Assembly: GCA_020024555.1 (NCBI GenBank)
Contig: JAHHTQ010000001.1
Span: 124,001 to 188,000 of the forward strand
Length of the DNA: 64,000 bases
From: Angelakisella sp.
GTDB lineage: Bacteria > Bacillota > Clostridia > Oscillospirales > Ruminococcaceae
Reading direction: 5' to 3'
Shown in pieces: positions 52,891-62,602 of this stretch. Each line of letters opens with the position of its first letter. Within the stretch, counting starts at the first letter, position 1. The translations under genes and the position numbers were made by a program. The notes beneath the pieces were generated by a model that did not search any database, was not told where the DNA came from, and was given only the letters and a program-made list of their open reading frames with translations.

Positions 52891-53394
52891 TTAACACAAA
52901 ATAATAACCACGAATATTCCTGCAATTATACCTATCTTTCTGTAAAAATTAATCTTTTCATTGAGATTGCTGTTGTATTCATCTTCTTTTTGTTTAAGTT
53001 CTTCAATACAAATGCACAGTACCTTGTGCTGAAACTCAATATCTTTTACACCTATAACATTACTCAACTTTGCAAAAATACTATATATATTTAACTCATC
53101 AAGCAAATTGTTTTGTTTGCAGGTATTTACAAAAGCAGTATTAAAATTTTGACTCTTTATAATTTCCTGTTTAAGTAATTGTATATATGTATTATCCGAA
53201 AATATGGGTAATTCTCCGGTCTTTTCTATTAATGTAGGCGTGGTATACCTATAATTTATTAAATTAACATCGAGTTGCTTTAAAAACAAGTAAAATTCGT
53301 TTATATGCTTTGATTTTAGTTTTATATCACTTGAAAGACTGAAAAAGTAAGATGTAACTATACTAAACAGTAATACTAAACCTATTAATTTCAT
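52891..53394 (-). CDS. spoIIIAB: Stage III sporulation protein AB
   Basis: A 167-residue protein with a signal-anchor helix at each end and a helical middle part resembling type II secretion protein F. The C-terminal NEKINFYRKIGIIAGIFVVIIL is typical. Its first 32 bases overlap the end of spoIIIAA, and the ribosome site AAGGAAG lies inside spoIIIAA. Confidence 0.88.
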   Translation of the reverse strand: MKLIGLVLLFSIVTSYFFSLSSDIKLKSKHINEFYLFLKQLDVNLINYRYTTPTLIEKTGELPIFSDNTYIQLLKQEIIKSQNFNTAFVNTCKQNNLLDELNIYSIFAKLSNVIGVKDIEFQHKVLCICIEELKQKEDEYNSNLNEKINFYRKIGIIAGIFVVIILC

Positions 53395-54325
53395 TGAGAT
53401 ATTCTTCCTTTGTAATTATTTTATCTATAATAGACGGTGTTTGCGGATTTGATAAAAATATAATATTTTTAAATGCGTCAGTATCAAGTAACTGTAATAT
53501 TTTTAGATTATTTATATTATCATAACTACCATGTATCGTTGAAATAAATGTTACACCGTTTTGTATTCCCTTGGAAATCTCCACTGCTTCCTCCATTGAG
53601 CCAACTTCATCACAAATTATTATTTCGGGCGACAGAACTCTTACCGCTTTCTCTATTGCCGATGTCTTTTCTTCCCCTGAAATAATATCTGTATTGTATC
53701 CTATATCAAAAGCAATGCTGTTGTTATACGCTCCGCAAATTTCGTATCGTTCATCTATAATAGTTACTTTATAACTTTTCCCCCACATTCCGTTCGAGAG
53801 CGTGCGCGCAAGCTCTCTCAAAAATGTGGTTTTACCACTGGACGGCTTTCCGACAATTAATAATCCGCTCATTATGTCTATACTGTTTATAATTGGACTG
53901 CATATATTATATACTTGCTTTGGTATACGTATATTTAGCGAATATATATCCCTATACATCTTTTTACCATACTCGCTTTGTGTTACATTACCTCCAACAC
54001 CAACCCTAAAACCACAATTTGCAGTAAAATATCCGCTTTGCAGTTCATCTTGATGTGACTGTACTGAATACGAACAAAGAGACAGAAAACAATCTTCCAG
54101 TAATTTAGGTTTTATGTTAAAAGATTTATCGGAGGGCTTTGTAAATGTATGCCCATTAACATCAACAAATACAGCAATTCCCTGCACAATTAAACATAAG
54201 GGCATATTTATCCTTAGACGGATTTCTTGCAAATGCTCTTTTTCGTACAGGGATATTTTATTTAATATATATGTAATTTCATAAGGTAATATATCCATTA
54301 ATCTTTTTATAAAATCTTTATCCAT
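53363..54325 (-). CDS. spoIIIAA: Stage III sporulation protein AA (secretion-type ATPase)
   Basis: A 320-residue cytoplasmic ATPase related to type II/IV secretion ATPases. Walker A is VGKPSSGKTTFLREL and Walker B is PEIIICDEVGS; EIRLRINMPL at the N-terminus is conserved. It is thought to power the SpoIIIA channel in the mother cell. AGAGG precedes ATG 54325. First gene of the seven-gene operon; sigma-E control is expected from the family, but I could not identify the promoter. Confidence 0.94.
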   Translation of the reverse strand: MDKDFIKRLMDILPYEITYILNKISLYEKEHLQEIRLRINMPLCLIVQGIAVFVDVNGHTFTKPSDKSFNIKPKLLEDCFLSLCSYSVQSHQDELQSGYFTANCGFRVGVGGNVTQSEYGKKMYRDIYSLNIRIPKQVYNICSPIINSIDIMSGLLIVGKPSSGKTTFLRELARTLSNGMWGKSYKVTIIDERYEICGAYNNSIAFDIGYNTDIISGEEKTSAIEKAVRVLSPEIIICDEVGSMEEAVEISKGIQNGVTFISTIHGSYDNINNLKILQLLDTDAFKNIIFLSNPQTPSIIDKIITKEEYLNEINRFSITV

Positions 54326-54466
54326 TTTAACCTCTTAAATATTAATTATATTTTTATAGTATATTTTATTCACCATAGACAAAAATAATACCTAAAAAAT
54401 CTATAAGCCTAACTGCTAAAAAAATGAGATATTTTTTTAAATAAAAATGAATTTTCTGTAATTTTG

Positions 54467-54495
54467 TTGCTATTGTATAGAAATTATGTTAAAAT
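54467..54495 (+). promoter_or_regulatory. Promoter of the zinc-finger membrane protein gene
   Basis: TTGCTA (54467-54472) and TAAAAT (54490-54495) with 17-base spacing, about 40 bases before the ATG. Confidence 0.5.
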
Positions 54496-54535
54496 TAATT
54501 AAACAACATTTTAACAAAAACGTATGGAGGTAACA

Positions 54536-55510
54536 ATGAATAACAAAGTACAACAAAATTACATAACTCTTGCGCAAAATTTAGGTTTTTCTTTCGATGC
54601 GGAAAGCGGAGCAATTTATGGAGAACGCGGCGGATATTGTATGATTATATCTTCTCAAAATTCAAATTATCCCTATATGCTTTCTGTAACCGTATCAGCC
54701 CAAACATCATCTGGTACTCTTACAAAAGATATATGCAAACAATTTAAATCCAATAACAAACCTGTTAGCAATATTACGCAAAACGGTTCTTTGGTAACAA
54801 TGTCTTTAAAACAATATTCAGACCAAACAACATTATACGAAAATATAGACGCTTCAATAAACTCATTTATAGATTTACTTCGTACAGAGGAATTTAAAAA
54901 CGCATGTCAAACTTGTGGAAACCAAAATCCCATACCCTGTAATGTTGGCGGAAATTATCTTTTTTTATGTTCCGATTGTTTTTCAAAGTTACAAAGTGAA
55001 AAATCAATGAACTACATTGAAAATCAAAATAAAAGTGAAAATTTGTTAGCCGGTATAGTAGGCGCTTTTTTTGGTTCTCTTGTGGGTGTCATAGCTATCA
55101 TAATTTTAAGCCAATTAGGATATGTCGCGGTAATCAGTGGTATGATAATGGCAATATGCACACTAAAAGGATATGAGAAACTGGCAGGAAAACTTACCAA
55201 AAAAGGTATTGTCGTTACCTCCATACTGATGATAATTATGACTGTGGTAGGTGTGCAACTTGATTGGTCAATAGCTGTTATGCGTGAATTTGAAATTAAT
55301 TTCTTTGATTCTTTCAGTGCTTTTATGCTATTGTTGAAAGAAGTTCCAATGATTAAGACCGAATATTATAAAAGCCTAGTATTACAATTTATATTTGTTA
55401 TTATTGGCGCTGTACCATCAATGATTGCAACTTTAAAAAACAAAAAAATTGAAAATCGCATTTATAGATTGGGTTCATACACACAAAATAATGAATATGA
55501 CAAAATATGA
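54536..55510 (+). CDS. Membrane protein with zinc-ribbon-like motif, unknown function
   Basis: A 324-residue protein. The N-terminal 110 residues are soluble alpha/beta. A four-cysteine ribbon (CQTCGNQNPIPC, then LCSDCF, about residues 117-145) follows, then five hydrophobic segments from about residue 165 (LLAGIVGAFFGSLVGVIAIIIL and onwards) to the basic C-terminus. The layout is like Clostridia proteins with a zinc ribbon preceding a small multi-helix membrane domain; no enzyme motif is seen. GGAGG five bases before ATG 54536 favours it over the ATG at 54524. It is transcribed alone, divergent from spoIIIA. Confidence 0.65.
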   Translation: MNNKVQQNYITLAQNLGFSFDAESGAIYGERGGYCMIISSQNSNYPYMLSVTVSAQTSSGTLTKDICKQFKSNNKPVSNITQNGSLVTMSLKQYSDQTTLYENIDASINSFIDLLRTEEFKNACQTCGNQNPIPCNVGGNYLFLCSDCFSKLQSEKSMNYIENQNKSENLLAGIVGAFFGSLVGVIAIIILSQLGYVAVISGMIMAICTLKGYEKLAGKLTKKGIVVTSILMIIMTVVGVQLDWSIAVMREFEINFFDSFSAFMLLLKEVPMIKTEYYKSLVLQFIFVIIGAVPSMIATLKNKKIENRIYRLGSYTQNNEYDKI

Positions 55511-55556
55511 TTATTATATAAAGCTAATAGCTGAATAAAAATTACAAAACTTATGA

Positions 55557-55585
55557 TTGACAAATAATCAAAATCGTGTTATTTT
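55557..55585 (+). promoter_or_regulatory. Promoter of the valS T-box transcript
   Basis: TTGACA (55557-55562) and TATTTT (55580-55585) with 17-base spacing just upstream of the T-box leader. Confidence 0.55.
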
Positions 55586-55594
55586 TATATAGAA

Positions 55595-55876
55595 ATATAA
55601 TACCTGTTTAAAAACGTTGATTGGAAGAAGTATACTGTAATCAGGCTTTCAGAGAGTGACAGCTTGGTGAAAATGTCACAAGTTCTGTTATAGTTGAAGT
55701 AGTCCATGAGTTGCAAAAAGAACTGAATGTGTATCTATACGCTTCATAGTAGAATTTGCCGTAGTATCTGCGATAAAGATAACAAGAGTGTATTGATATA
55801 ATATTGATAAATTCAGGTGGTACCGCGGTTTTTCGTCCTGTTTTCTGTTTAATTACAGATAACAGGACTTTTTTTA
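55595..55876 (+). ncRNA. T-box leader of valS (valine specifier GUA)
   Basis: The leader shows AGAGAG near 55652, a distal loop CTTGGTGAAAAT, then GAA-GTA with GTA at 55699-55701 as the specifier (Val). The T-box AGGTGGTACCGCGG lies at 55815-55828. A terminator follows, with GTCCTGTTTTCTGT pairing with ACAGATAACAGGAC, and T run 55869-55875. Uncharged tRNA-Val should stabilise the antiterminator and permit valS expression. Confidence 0.92.
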
Positions 55877-55930
55877 TTATATTTAGGTATTATTTAAATA
55901 TTCATTAATTTTTTAGGAGGATTATTTTTT

Positions 55931-58561
55931 ATGTCAAGAGAATTAGATAAAGTTTATAATCCACAGGCAACAGAAGGAAAAATATATGCCAACTGGATAG
56001 AAAACAATTATTTTCATGCAGAAGTAAATTCAAAGAAGAAACCATATACAATAGTTATTCCACCGCCAAACATAACGGGAAAACTACACATGGGACACGC
56101 GCTCGACCAAACATTGCAAGACTCTATTATCCGTTATAAGCGTATGCAGGGATACAGCGCGCTATGGCTACCGGGAACTGACCACGCATCTATTGCAACT
56201 GAGGCAAAAATTGTTAATGCTATGAAAGAAGAAGGATTGACAAAAGAAGGAATAGGCAGAGAAAAATTTTTGGAACGCGCTTGGCAATGGAAAGAACAAT
56301 ATGGCGGAACAATAGTTGAGCAACTTAAAAAACTTGGTTCTTCATGTGACTGGGAACGTGAAAGATTTACGCTTGATGAAGGTTGTAATAAAGCGGTAAA
56401 CGAAGTTTTTGTACGTCTATACGAAAAAGGACTTATTTATCGTGGAGAAAGAATAATAAACTGGTGTCCGCACTGCAAAACTTCTATTTCTGATGCAGAA
56501 GTTGAATACGAGGAGCAAGCAGGACATTTCTGGCACATTCGCTATCCTATTGTTGGCAGTGATGAATATTTGGAAATTGCAACAACCCGTCCGGAAACTC
56601 TACTTGGCGATACTGCTGTTGCTGTAAATCCCAATGATGAGAGATACAAACACCTGATAGGAAAAATGCTACTGCTACCGCTTGTTAACCGTGAAATACC
56701 GATTATTGCCGATGACTACGTTGATATTGAATTTGGTACAGGTTGTGTTAAAATTACACCTGCGCACGATCCTAACGACTTTGAAGTAGGTTTAAGACAC
56801 AATCTACCTATAATAAACGTTATGAATGATGACGGTACAATTAACGACAAAGGTGGAATATATAGCGGACAAGATAGATACGAAGCGCGTAAAAATATTG
56901 TAAGCGACCTTGAAAAAGGCGGATTTCTTGTTCAGGTTAAAGACTACTCACACAATGTAGGTACTTGCTACCGTTGTAGTTCAACTGTTGAGCCACGTGT
57001 ATCAAAACAATGGTTTGTAAAAATGAAAACTCTTGCAGAGCCTGCTATAGAAGCAGTAAAAGAAGGCAAGACAAAGTTTATTCCGGAAAGATTTGACAAA
57101 ACATATTTTCACTGGATGGAAGGTATTCGTGACTGGTGTATATCACGTCAGTTGTGGTGGGGTCACAGAATACCTGCTTACTACTGTGAAGATTGCGGTG
57201 AACTTGTTGTTTCCCGCACAGCTGTTGATACCTGTCCAAAATGTAGTTCAAAACGTATGGTACAAGACCCTGATACACTTGATACATGGTTCAGCTCTGC
57301 TCTATGGCCATTCTCAACACTTGGTTGGCCTGAAAAAACACCTGAGCTTGACTACTTCTATCCAACCGATACACTTGTTACCGGATATGATATAATATTC
57401 TTCTGGGTTGCCCGTATGATATTCTCAGCTATCGAGCATACAGGAGAAGTACCATTCAATACGGTTCTTATTCACGGACTTGTCCGTGACGCGCAAGGTA
57501 GAAAGATGAGTAAGAGTCTCGGTAATGGTATTGACCCACTCGAAATAATAGAAAAATATGGCGCTGATACCCTTAGATTTACGCTTCTTACAGGTAATGC
57601 TCCCGGAAATGATATGCGTTTCTCTGACGATAAAGTACTTGCAAGCCGTAACTTTGCAAATAAACTATGGAATGCAAGCAGATTTATACTTATGAATTTA
57701 AGTGACGAAATAAAAGATACAAATCTACCTGAGACATTAACAACAGAAGACAAATGGGTTCTTACACTATATAATAACCTTATTCGTGAAGTTACGGAAA
57801 ATATGGATAAATTTGAGCTTGGTATGGCTGTTCAAAAGCTATATGACTTTATTTGGGATATATTCTGTGACTGGTATATCGAAGTAACAAAAGCAAGACT
57901 GAATGCAGGTGGCGAAACAGCTATTAACGCTCAAAAAGTTCTTTGTTATATTATGAATAACACACTAAAATTATTACACCCATTTATGCCTTTCATCACA
58001 GAGGAAATATGGCAAAATCTACCACACAGCGCAGAAGAAGGTAAAACAATTATGCTTGCCGACTTCCCTGTTTACAGTGATGGACTTAACTTTGAAAAAG
58101 AAAGCAAAGATTTCCAAAAAATCATAGATATGATAAAGGCAATAAGAAACTGCCGTTCAGAAATGAACATACCACCAAGCAAAAAGGCTAAACTGTTTAT
58201 CGAAACAAATGAGCAAGATGTATTTGAAAACGGTAAACCTTTCTTTGAAAGACTTGCTTCTGCAAATGAAATTAATATTGCAAATGAGTTTAATATAGAA
58301 GGTGCTGTGCAAGTTATTACCACACACGCGCGCGCATTTATTCCTATGAACGAACTAATAGACAGAGAAAAGGAAATGCAACGTTTACTGAAAGAAAAAG
58401 AGAAATGTCAAGAAGATATTGACTTTGTAAGCAAAAAACTGAATAACGAAGGCTTTGTTGCAAAAGCTCCCGCTAAACTAATTGAAGCTGAAAAAGCAAA
58501 ACTTGACGGACATCTTGACAGAATGAAAAAGATAGTAGAAAGCATAGAAGCTTTAAATTAA
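55931..58561 (+). CDS. valS: Valyl-tRNA synthetase
   Basis: An 876-residue class I synthetase charging tRNA-Val. The HIGH motif is HMGH in PNITGKLHMGHALDQT; the editing domain has TTRPETLLGDTAVAVNP and TPAHDPNDFEVG; the KMSKS loop is GRKMSKSLGNG; the anticodon-binding domain and a C-terminal coiled-coil tRNA arm (from about residue 800) complete the standard layout. AGGAGG precedes ATG 55931. Leu codons are often CTA, as in pckA. folC follows after a hairpin. Confidence 0.97.
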   Translation: MSRELDKVYNPQATEGKIYANWIENNYFHAEVNSKKKPYTIVIPPPNITGKLHMGHALDQTLQDSIIRYKRMQGYSALWLPGTDHASIATEAKIVNAMKEEGLTKEGIGREKFLERAWQWKEQYGGTIVEQLKKLGSSCDWERERFTLDEGCNKAVNEVFVRLYEKGLIYRGERIINWCPHCKTSISDAEVEYEEQAGHFWHIRYPIVGSDEYLEIATTRPETLLGDTAVAVNPNDERYKHLIGKMLLLPLVNREIPIIADDYVDIEFGTGCVKITPAHDPNDFEVGLRHNLPIINVMNDDGTINDKGGIYSGQDRYEARKNIVSDLEKGGFLVQVKDYSHNVGTCYRCSSTVEPRVSKQWFVKMKTLAEPAIEAVKEGKTKFIPERFDKTYFHWMEGIRDWCISRQLWWGHRIPAYYCEDCGELVVSRTAVDTCPKCSSKRMVQDPDTLDTWFSSALWPFSTLGWPEKTPELDYFYPTDTLVTGYDIIFFWVARMIFSAIEHTGEVPFNTVLIHGLVRDAQGRKMSKSLGNGIDPLEIIEKYGADTLRFTLLTGNAPGNDMRFSDDKVLASRNFANKLWNASRFILMNLSDEIKDTNLPETLTTEDKWVLTLYNNLIREVTENMDKFELGMAVQKLYDFIWDIFCDWYIEVTKARLNAGGETAINAQKVLCYIMNNTLKLLHPFMPFITEEIWQNLPHSAEEGKTIMLADFPVYSDGLNFEKESKDFQKIIDMIKAIRNCRSEMNIPPSKKAKLFIETNEQDVFENGKPFFERLASANEINIANEFNIEGAVQVITTHARAFIPMNELIDREKEMQRLLKEKEKCQEDIDFVSKKLNNEGFVAKAPAKLIEAEKAKLDGHLDRMKKIVESIEALN

Positions 58562-58569
58562 AATAATAA

Positions 58570-58622
58570 AGTGCTATTCATTATTAATGCAAAACTTTTC
58601 TGCAAAAGTAATGGATAGCACT
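58570..58622. repeat. Hairpin between valS and folC
   Basis: AGTGCTATTCATTA (58570-58583) pairs with TAATGGATAGCACT (58609-58622) with one mismatch; inside, TGCAAAA occurs twice. There is no T run. It ends eight bases before the folC ribosome site and might affect folC translation or stabilise transcript ends. Confidence 0.6.
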
Positions 58623-58644
58623 GCTATTGAGGAGGATTTGTATT

Positions 58645-59952
58645 TTGACATATAAGGAATCCCTTGACTATATACATAGTTTACATCGTTTTGGAAGAAA
58701 ACCGGAACTTACAAGAATGAAAATGCTATTGGATAAATTGGGTAATCCTCAAAAAAATCTTAAATTTATTCATATTGCGGGTACAAATGGCAAAGGCTCT
58801 ACTACAACAATGATAGGAAATATCCTTGATTCTGCCGGATATAAAACAGGCATATATACCTCACCTTTTATTCGAACATTCCGTGAGAGAATATGTATCG
58901 GCAGTAAAATGATAAGTGAAGAAGAACTCTCAGAAATTACAGAAATTGTAAAACACTATGCCGATATATTAAGTAAAGAATATGACTCTCCACGGGAATT
59001 TGAGGTAGTAACCGCAATAGCTATGCTGTATTTTTGTAAACAAAACTGTGATGTTGTCGCACTCGAAGTGGGCTTAGGCGGTAGATTTGATGCTACAAAT
59101 GCAATAGATAGTCCGCTGGCTTCTGTTATCTGTCCAATAGATTTTGACCATACAAGTTTACTTGGTAACACGTATTATGATATAGCAAAAGAAAAGTGCG
59201 GTATAATAAAGCAAAATTCATTGGTTATTTCGGCGCCTAACCAACAAATTGATGCAAGAAATGTTATAGAGGCAACTTGCGCGGAAAAAAACTCAATACT
59301 TACAATACCACAGCCACAACAAATAAAAATCATTAATCAGACAATAGACTATACAGAATTTTTATATCATGGTATCAAATTTAAGACACATCTTTTGGGT
59401 GAGCATCAATTACAAAACGCTATTACAGCTATTGATACAATACTTTGTGTAGACGCCGACAACAAACTAAATGTAAGTATTAAAGACATTCAAAACGGTA
59501 TTGAAAAAACAAGAATGGCTGCAAGGATAGAAGTTATCAATGAAAATCCGCTTATAATTATTGATGGTTCTCATAATGTACATGGTGTAAAAGCCCTTGA
59601 TAAAACATTAAAATTCATTGAAAGCTACCTTGCCAAAAAGATAAAAAAAGCGGACTGGGAAATTAATATAACTGCCATTGTAGGTATGATGAAAGATAAG
59701 GATTGTTCGCAGGCTATTGATATAATACTTCCATATTGTAAAGATATTATCGTGACAGCGCCCGATATTCCACGTGCATTGTCACCCATAGAAATGAAAA
59801 AACTTGCGAAAAATTACAGTGATAATATTATAGTTGCAAATACTTCGAGCGAAGCGTTTATTCAGGCGCAAAAAACAAAGTCTGATATTATTTTAATATT
59901 TGGTTCACTGTATCTGGCATCAGAAATACGTAATTTCTTAGAACTCAAATAA
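58645..59952 (+). CDS. folC: Folylpolyglutamate synthase/dihydrofolate synthase FolC
   Basis: A 435-residue Mur-ligase-like enzyme. The P-loop is HIAGTNGKGSTTTM; the ligand region is LEVGLGGRFDATNAI; the C-terminal domain has IIDGSHNVHGVKAL. It adds glutamates to folates. TTG 58645 is the probable start: AGGAGG at 58630-58635 is nine bases upstream, whereas the TTG at 58627 lies before that site. The order valS-folC is common in Firmicutes. Confidence 0.94.
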   Translation: MTYKESLDYIHSLHRFGRKPELTRMKMLLDKLGNPQKNLKFIHIAGTNGKGSTTTMIGNILDSAGYKTGIYTSPFIRTFRERICIGSKMISEEELSEITEIVKHYADILSKEYDSPREFEVVTAIAMLYFCKQNCDVVALEVGLGGRFDATNAIDSPLASVICPIDFDHTSLLGNTYYDIAKEKCGIIKQNSLVISAPNQQIDARNVIEATCAEKNSILTIPQPQQIKIINQTIDYTEFLYHGIKFKTHLLGEHQLQNAITAIDTILCVDADNKLNVSIKDIQNGIEKTRMAARIEVINENPLIIIDGSHNVHGVKALDKTLKFIESYLAKKIKKADWEINITAIVGMMKDKDCSQAIDIILPYCKDIIVTAPDIPRALSPIEMKKLAKNYSDNIIVANTSSEAFIQAQKTKSDIILIFGSLYLASEIRNFLELK

Positions 59953-60071
59953 TATATTATTAATTTTTAAATATTTAATATTAATTTAATCGTTTATCTA
60001 TAAAATAACGGTATAATGATTAATTGTTTGAGTGTAACGATTTAGTAAATTAATAGTGAGGTAAATATCGA

Positions 60072-61460
60072 ATGAATACCAATATTTTAATTATCGGTGC
60101 AGGTCCTGCGGGAATTTTTACTGCGCTCGAAATGGTAAAAAACAAAACTAACAAAAAAATTGTTTTAGTGGAAAAAGGGCAACCAATAGAAAAAAGACAC
60201 TGTCCAAAAGATAAAACAAAGACTTGTGTTAATTGTAAACCGTACTGTCATATAACAACAGGTTTTTCCGGAGCAGGCGCTTTTTCTGACGGTAAACTGT
60301 CGCTAAGTTATGAAGTTGGCGGTGACTTGCCCGAACTAATAGGTGTAAATGTTGCGGAAGAAACTATTGACTATACGGATAAAATATATCTTGAATTTGG
60401 AGCTGACGAAAAAGTTGAGGGTGTCGGCAACAAAAAAGAGATAAAAGATATAAGAACAAAAGCTATTCAGGCAGGACTGAAACTTGTAGATTGTCCTATA
60501 CGTCATTTAGGTACGGAAAAAGCGCAGGAGATTTATTTTGAAATTGAAAAATACCTGCAAAACAATGGCGTTGAACTGATATTCGGATATGAATGTACTG
60601 ATGTTATTGTAGAAAACAATAAATGTACAGGCGCATATTTGAGTAATGGTAAAGAGGAAATAACAGTTAATGCCGACAAAGTTATAATAGCAACAGGTAG
60701 ACGTGGCGCTGACTGGCTTGAAACAATCTGCGAAAAACATAATGTTGAACACGCGCCCGGCACTGTTGATATTGGTGTTCGTGTAGAAGTACGTAACGAA
60801 ATTATGGAATACGTAAATGATGTTCTGTATGAATCAAAATTAGTAGGCTATCCCCTACCATTCAAAAATAAAGTCAGAACTTTCTGCCAAAATCCTGGTG
60901 GATTTGTAAGTCAAGAAAATTATGACAATAATCTTGCAGTTGTAAACGGACATTCATATAAAGAATTAAAATCAGATAACACTAACCTATCAATACTATG
61001 TTCACATAACTTTACCCACCCATTCAATCAACCTATTGCTTATGCAAAAAAAGTTGGTGAGCTTACTAATATGTTGGGCGCAGGTCACATACTTGTACAA
61101 CGTTTTGGTGATATTTTGGACGGTAAACGTACTTGGGAAAAAGAACTTGCGCGTTCAAATATAAAACCAACATTACCCGATGCTGTTGCCGGTGATATAA
61201 CTGCCGCTATGCCATATCGCGCTATGATTAATATTATAAACTTTATGAAAGCGGTTGACCATGTTGTGCCCGGTTTTGCGGCAACAGAAACATTACTGTA
61301 CTCTCCCGAACTTAAATTTTACAGTAATCGCATAAAAATGGATAACAAATTCAATACAAATATTGAAAATCTACACTGTTTAGGTGATTCAAGTGGTTGG
61401 ACAAGAGGACTTATGATGGCATCTGTTATGGGTGTTCTAATGGGTAGAGAACTTATCTAA
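60072..61460 (+). CDS. FAD-dependent dehydrogenase (COG2509-like)
   Basis: A 462-residue flavoprotein with the FAD-binding motif ILIIGAGPAGIFTALEM at the N-terminus, a cysteine-rich segment (HCPKDKTKTCVNCKPYC), the block TTGFSGAGAFSDGKLS, and a second nucleotide motif (KVIIATGRRGADWL). This matches the uncharacterised COG2509 dehydrogenases, related to geranylgeranyl-reductase and BFD-type flavoproteins; the substrate is unknown. GTGAGG precedes ATG 60072. Monocistronic, followed by a terminator. Confidence 0.85.
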   Translation: MNTNILIIGAGPAGIFTALEMVKNKTNKKIVLVEKGQPIEKRHCPKDKTKTCVNCKPYCHITTGFSGAGAFSDGKLSLSYEVGGDLPELIGVNVAEETIDYTDKIYLEFGADEKVEGVGNKKEIKDIRTKAIQAGLKLVDCPIRHLGTEKAQEIYFEIEKYLQNNGVELIFGYECTDVIVENNKCTGAYLSNGKEEITVNADKVIIATGRRGADWLETICEKHNVEHAPGTVDIGVRVEVRNEIMEYVNDVLYESKLVGYPLPFKNKVRTFCQNPGGFVSQENYDNNLAVVNGHSYKELKSDNTNLSILCSHNFTHPFNQPIAYAKKVGELTNMLGAGHILVQRFGDILDGKRTWEKELARSNIKPTLPDAVAGDITAAMPYRAMINIINFMKAVDHVVPGFAATETLLYSPELKFYSNRIKMDNKFNTNIENLHCLGDSSGWTRGLMMASVMGVLMGRELI

Positions 61461-61483
61461 ACACAGAGATATATTATATAAAT

Positions 61484-61520
61484 ATCCCCACATTTGATTG
61501 ATTTCAAGTGTGGGGATTAA
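61484..61520. terminator. Bidirectional terminator after the FAD protein gene
   Basis: ATCCCCACATTTGA pairs with TCAAGTGTGGGGAT around a short loop with one wobble, with T-rich sequence following in both directions. It lies between convergent genes. Confidence 0.82.
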
Positions 61521-61530
61521 TTTTATTATT

Positions 61531-62565
61531 CTATTTAAATAAATATATAATATCTTTTACGGTAATTACAGCTATTAAGCCTAATAATAACACCATTCCC
61601 GTTGCGTGTACATAAGCCTCATATTTTTGTGGCACAGGCTTGCGGAATATAATTTCTATTAATAAGAAAAAGAGTCTGCCTCCGTCAAGCGCAGGTATTG
61701 GCAATAAATTGAATACACCAACATTCAAGGTTATAAATGCAAGTAAAGAAAAAAGTGACGACCAACCGATTTTTGACGCTTGACTGACGATTTCAGCTGT
61801 TCCGACAGGACCCGATATTTCTTTTAAACCATATCTACCTGTTATAATATCAAAAAGAGAAAACCAAACTTGCTTTATTATTGATATTGTCCAGTTAAAT
61901 GCATAATCAAAAGTTTTGAAGAAACTGTTTTCGACGCCCAAGAATATCATATCCAATTTTACTATTTGTCTACCGCTTTCGTGACTTTCAAGTGTAAATG
62001 GAACAGAGGAAATGTTCATTTTCTTATTATCTCTTAAAACAGTTACATCAATTACACCATCTTCGTCACGCAATAGCTGAAAAACAACATCATTGTATGA
62101 TGATGTTCTGTTGCCATTTACGGTTAAAATTTTATCTTGCGGTTTTAGATACCCTGAAATAGATGAATTTTCTTCTATTTTTAGTATTTGATTTGTTCCC
62201 AAAACGTCCATATTAAAAGTTAGACCAAGTATTATAAAAAAACCAAGAATTATATTCATTCCGGCGCCGGCAGAAAGTATCAAAAATTTTTGCCAAGGCT
62301 TTTTATCACAGAAAGCTCTACCGTCAAGTTTTTTTGTTTCATCTGTCTCTCCGTCTTCGCCGTCCATTGCAACATATCCGCCTATTGGTAACAAACGGAT
62401 ACTGTACATCGTTTCATTTTTTTGTTTACTGAATAGCTTTGGTCCCATACCAAAAGAAAACTCATTTATACGGACATCAAACAGTTTTGCAAAAATAAAG
62501 TGTCCCAATTCATGCAAATTAATAATAATACCAAACATTAAAAGGGTTAGTATGACTGTTTTCAA
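61531..62565 (-). CDS. rseP: Site-2 intramembrane metalloprotease RseP
   Basis: A 344-residue M50 protease with HELGH in the first helix (zinc ligands), FSFGMGPKLF, one PDZ domain in the middle (YLKPQDKILTVNGNRTSSY) and the third ligand in IPALDGGRLFF. It cuts membrane-embedded substrates such as anti-sigma factors or signal-peptide remnants. TTG 62565 is the start, with AAAGGTGAT upstream. It lies 37 bases after cdsA; dxr, usually between them, is absent. Confidence 0.93.
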   Translation of the reverse strand: MKTVILTLLMFGIIINLHELGHFIFAKLFDVRINEFSFGMGPKLFSKQKNETMYSIRLLPIGGYVAMDGEDGETDETKKLDGRAFCDKKPWQKFLILSAGAGMNIILGFFIILGLTFNMDVLGTNQILKIEENSSISGYLKPQDKILTVNGNRTSSYNDVVFQLLRDEDGVIDVTVLRDNKKMNISSVPFTLESHESGRQIVKLDMIFLGVENSFFKTFDYAFNWTISIIKQVWFSLFDIITGRYGLKEISGPVGTAEIVSQASKIGWSSLFSLLAFITLNVGVFNLLPIPALDGGRLFFLLIEIIFRKPVPQKYEAYVHATGMVLLLGLIAVITVKDIIYLFK

Positions 62566-62602
62566 ATAAATATCACCTTTCTATCATTGTTATGAAGTTT
62601 CA

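Noticed and set aside
53793..53822. Hairpin with GAGAGC/GCTCTC arms inside spoIIIAA
   Set aside because: It encodes the conserved segment after Walker A (RELARTLSNG) and is a small coincidental palindrome without other regulatory features.
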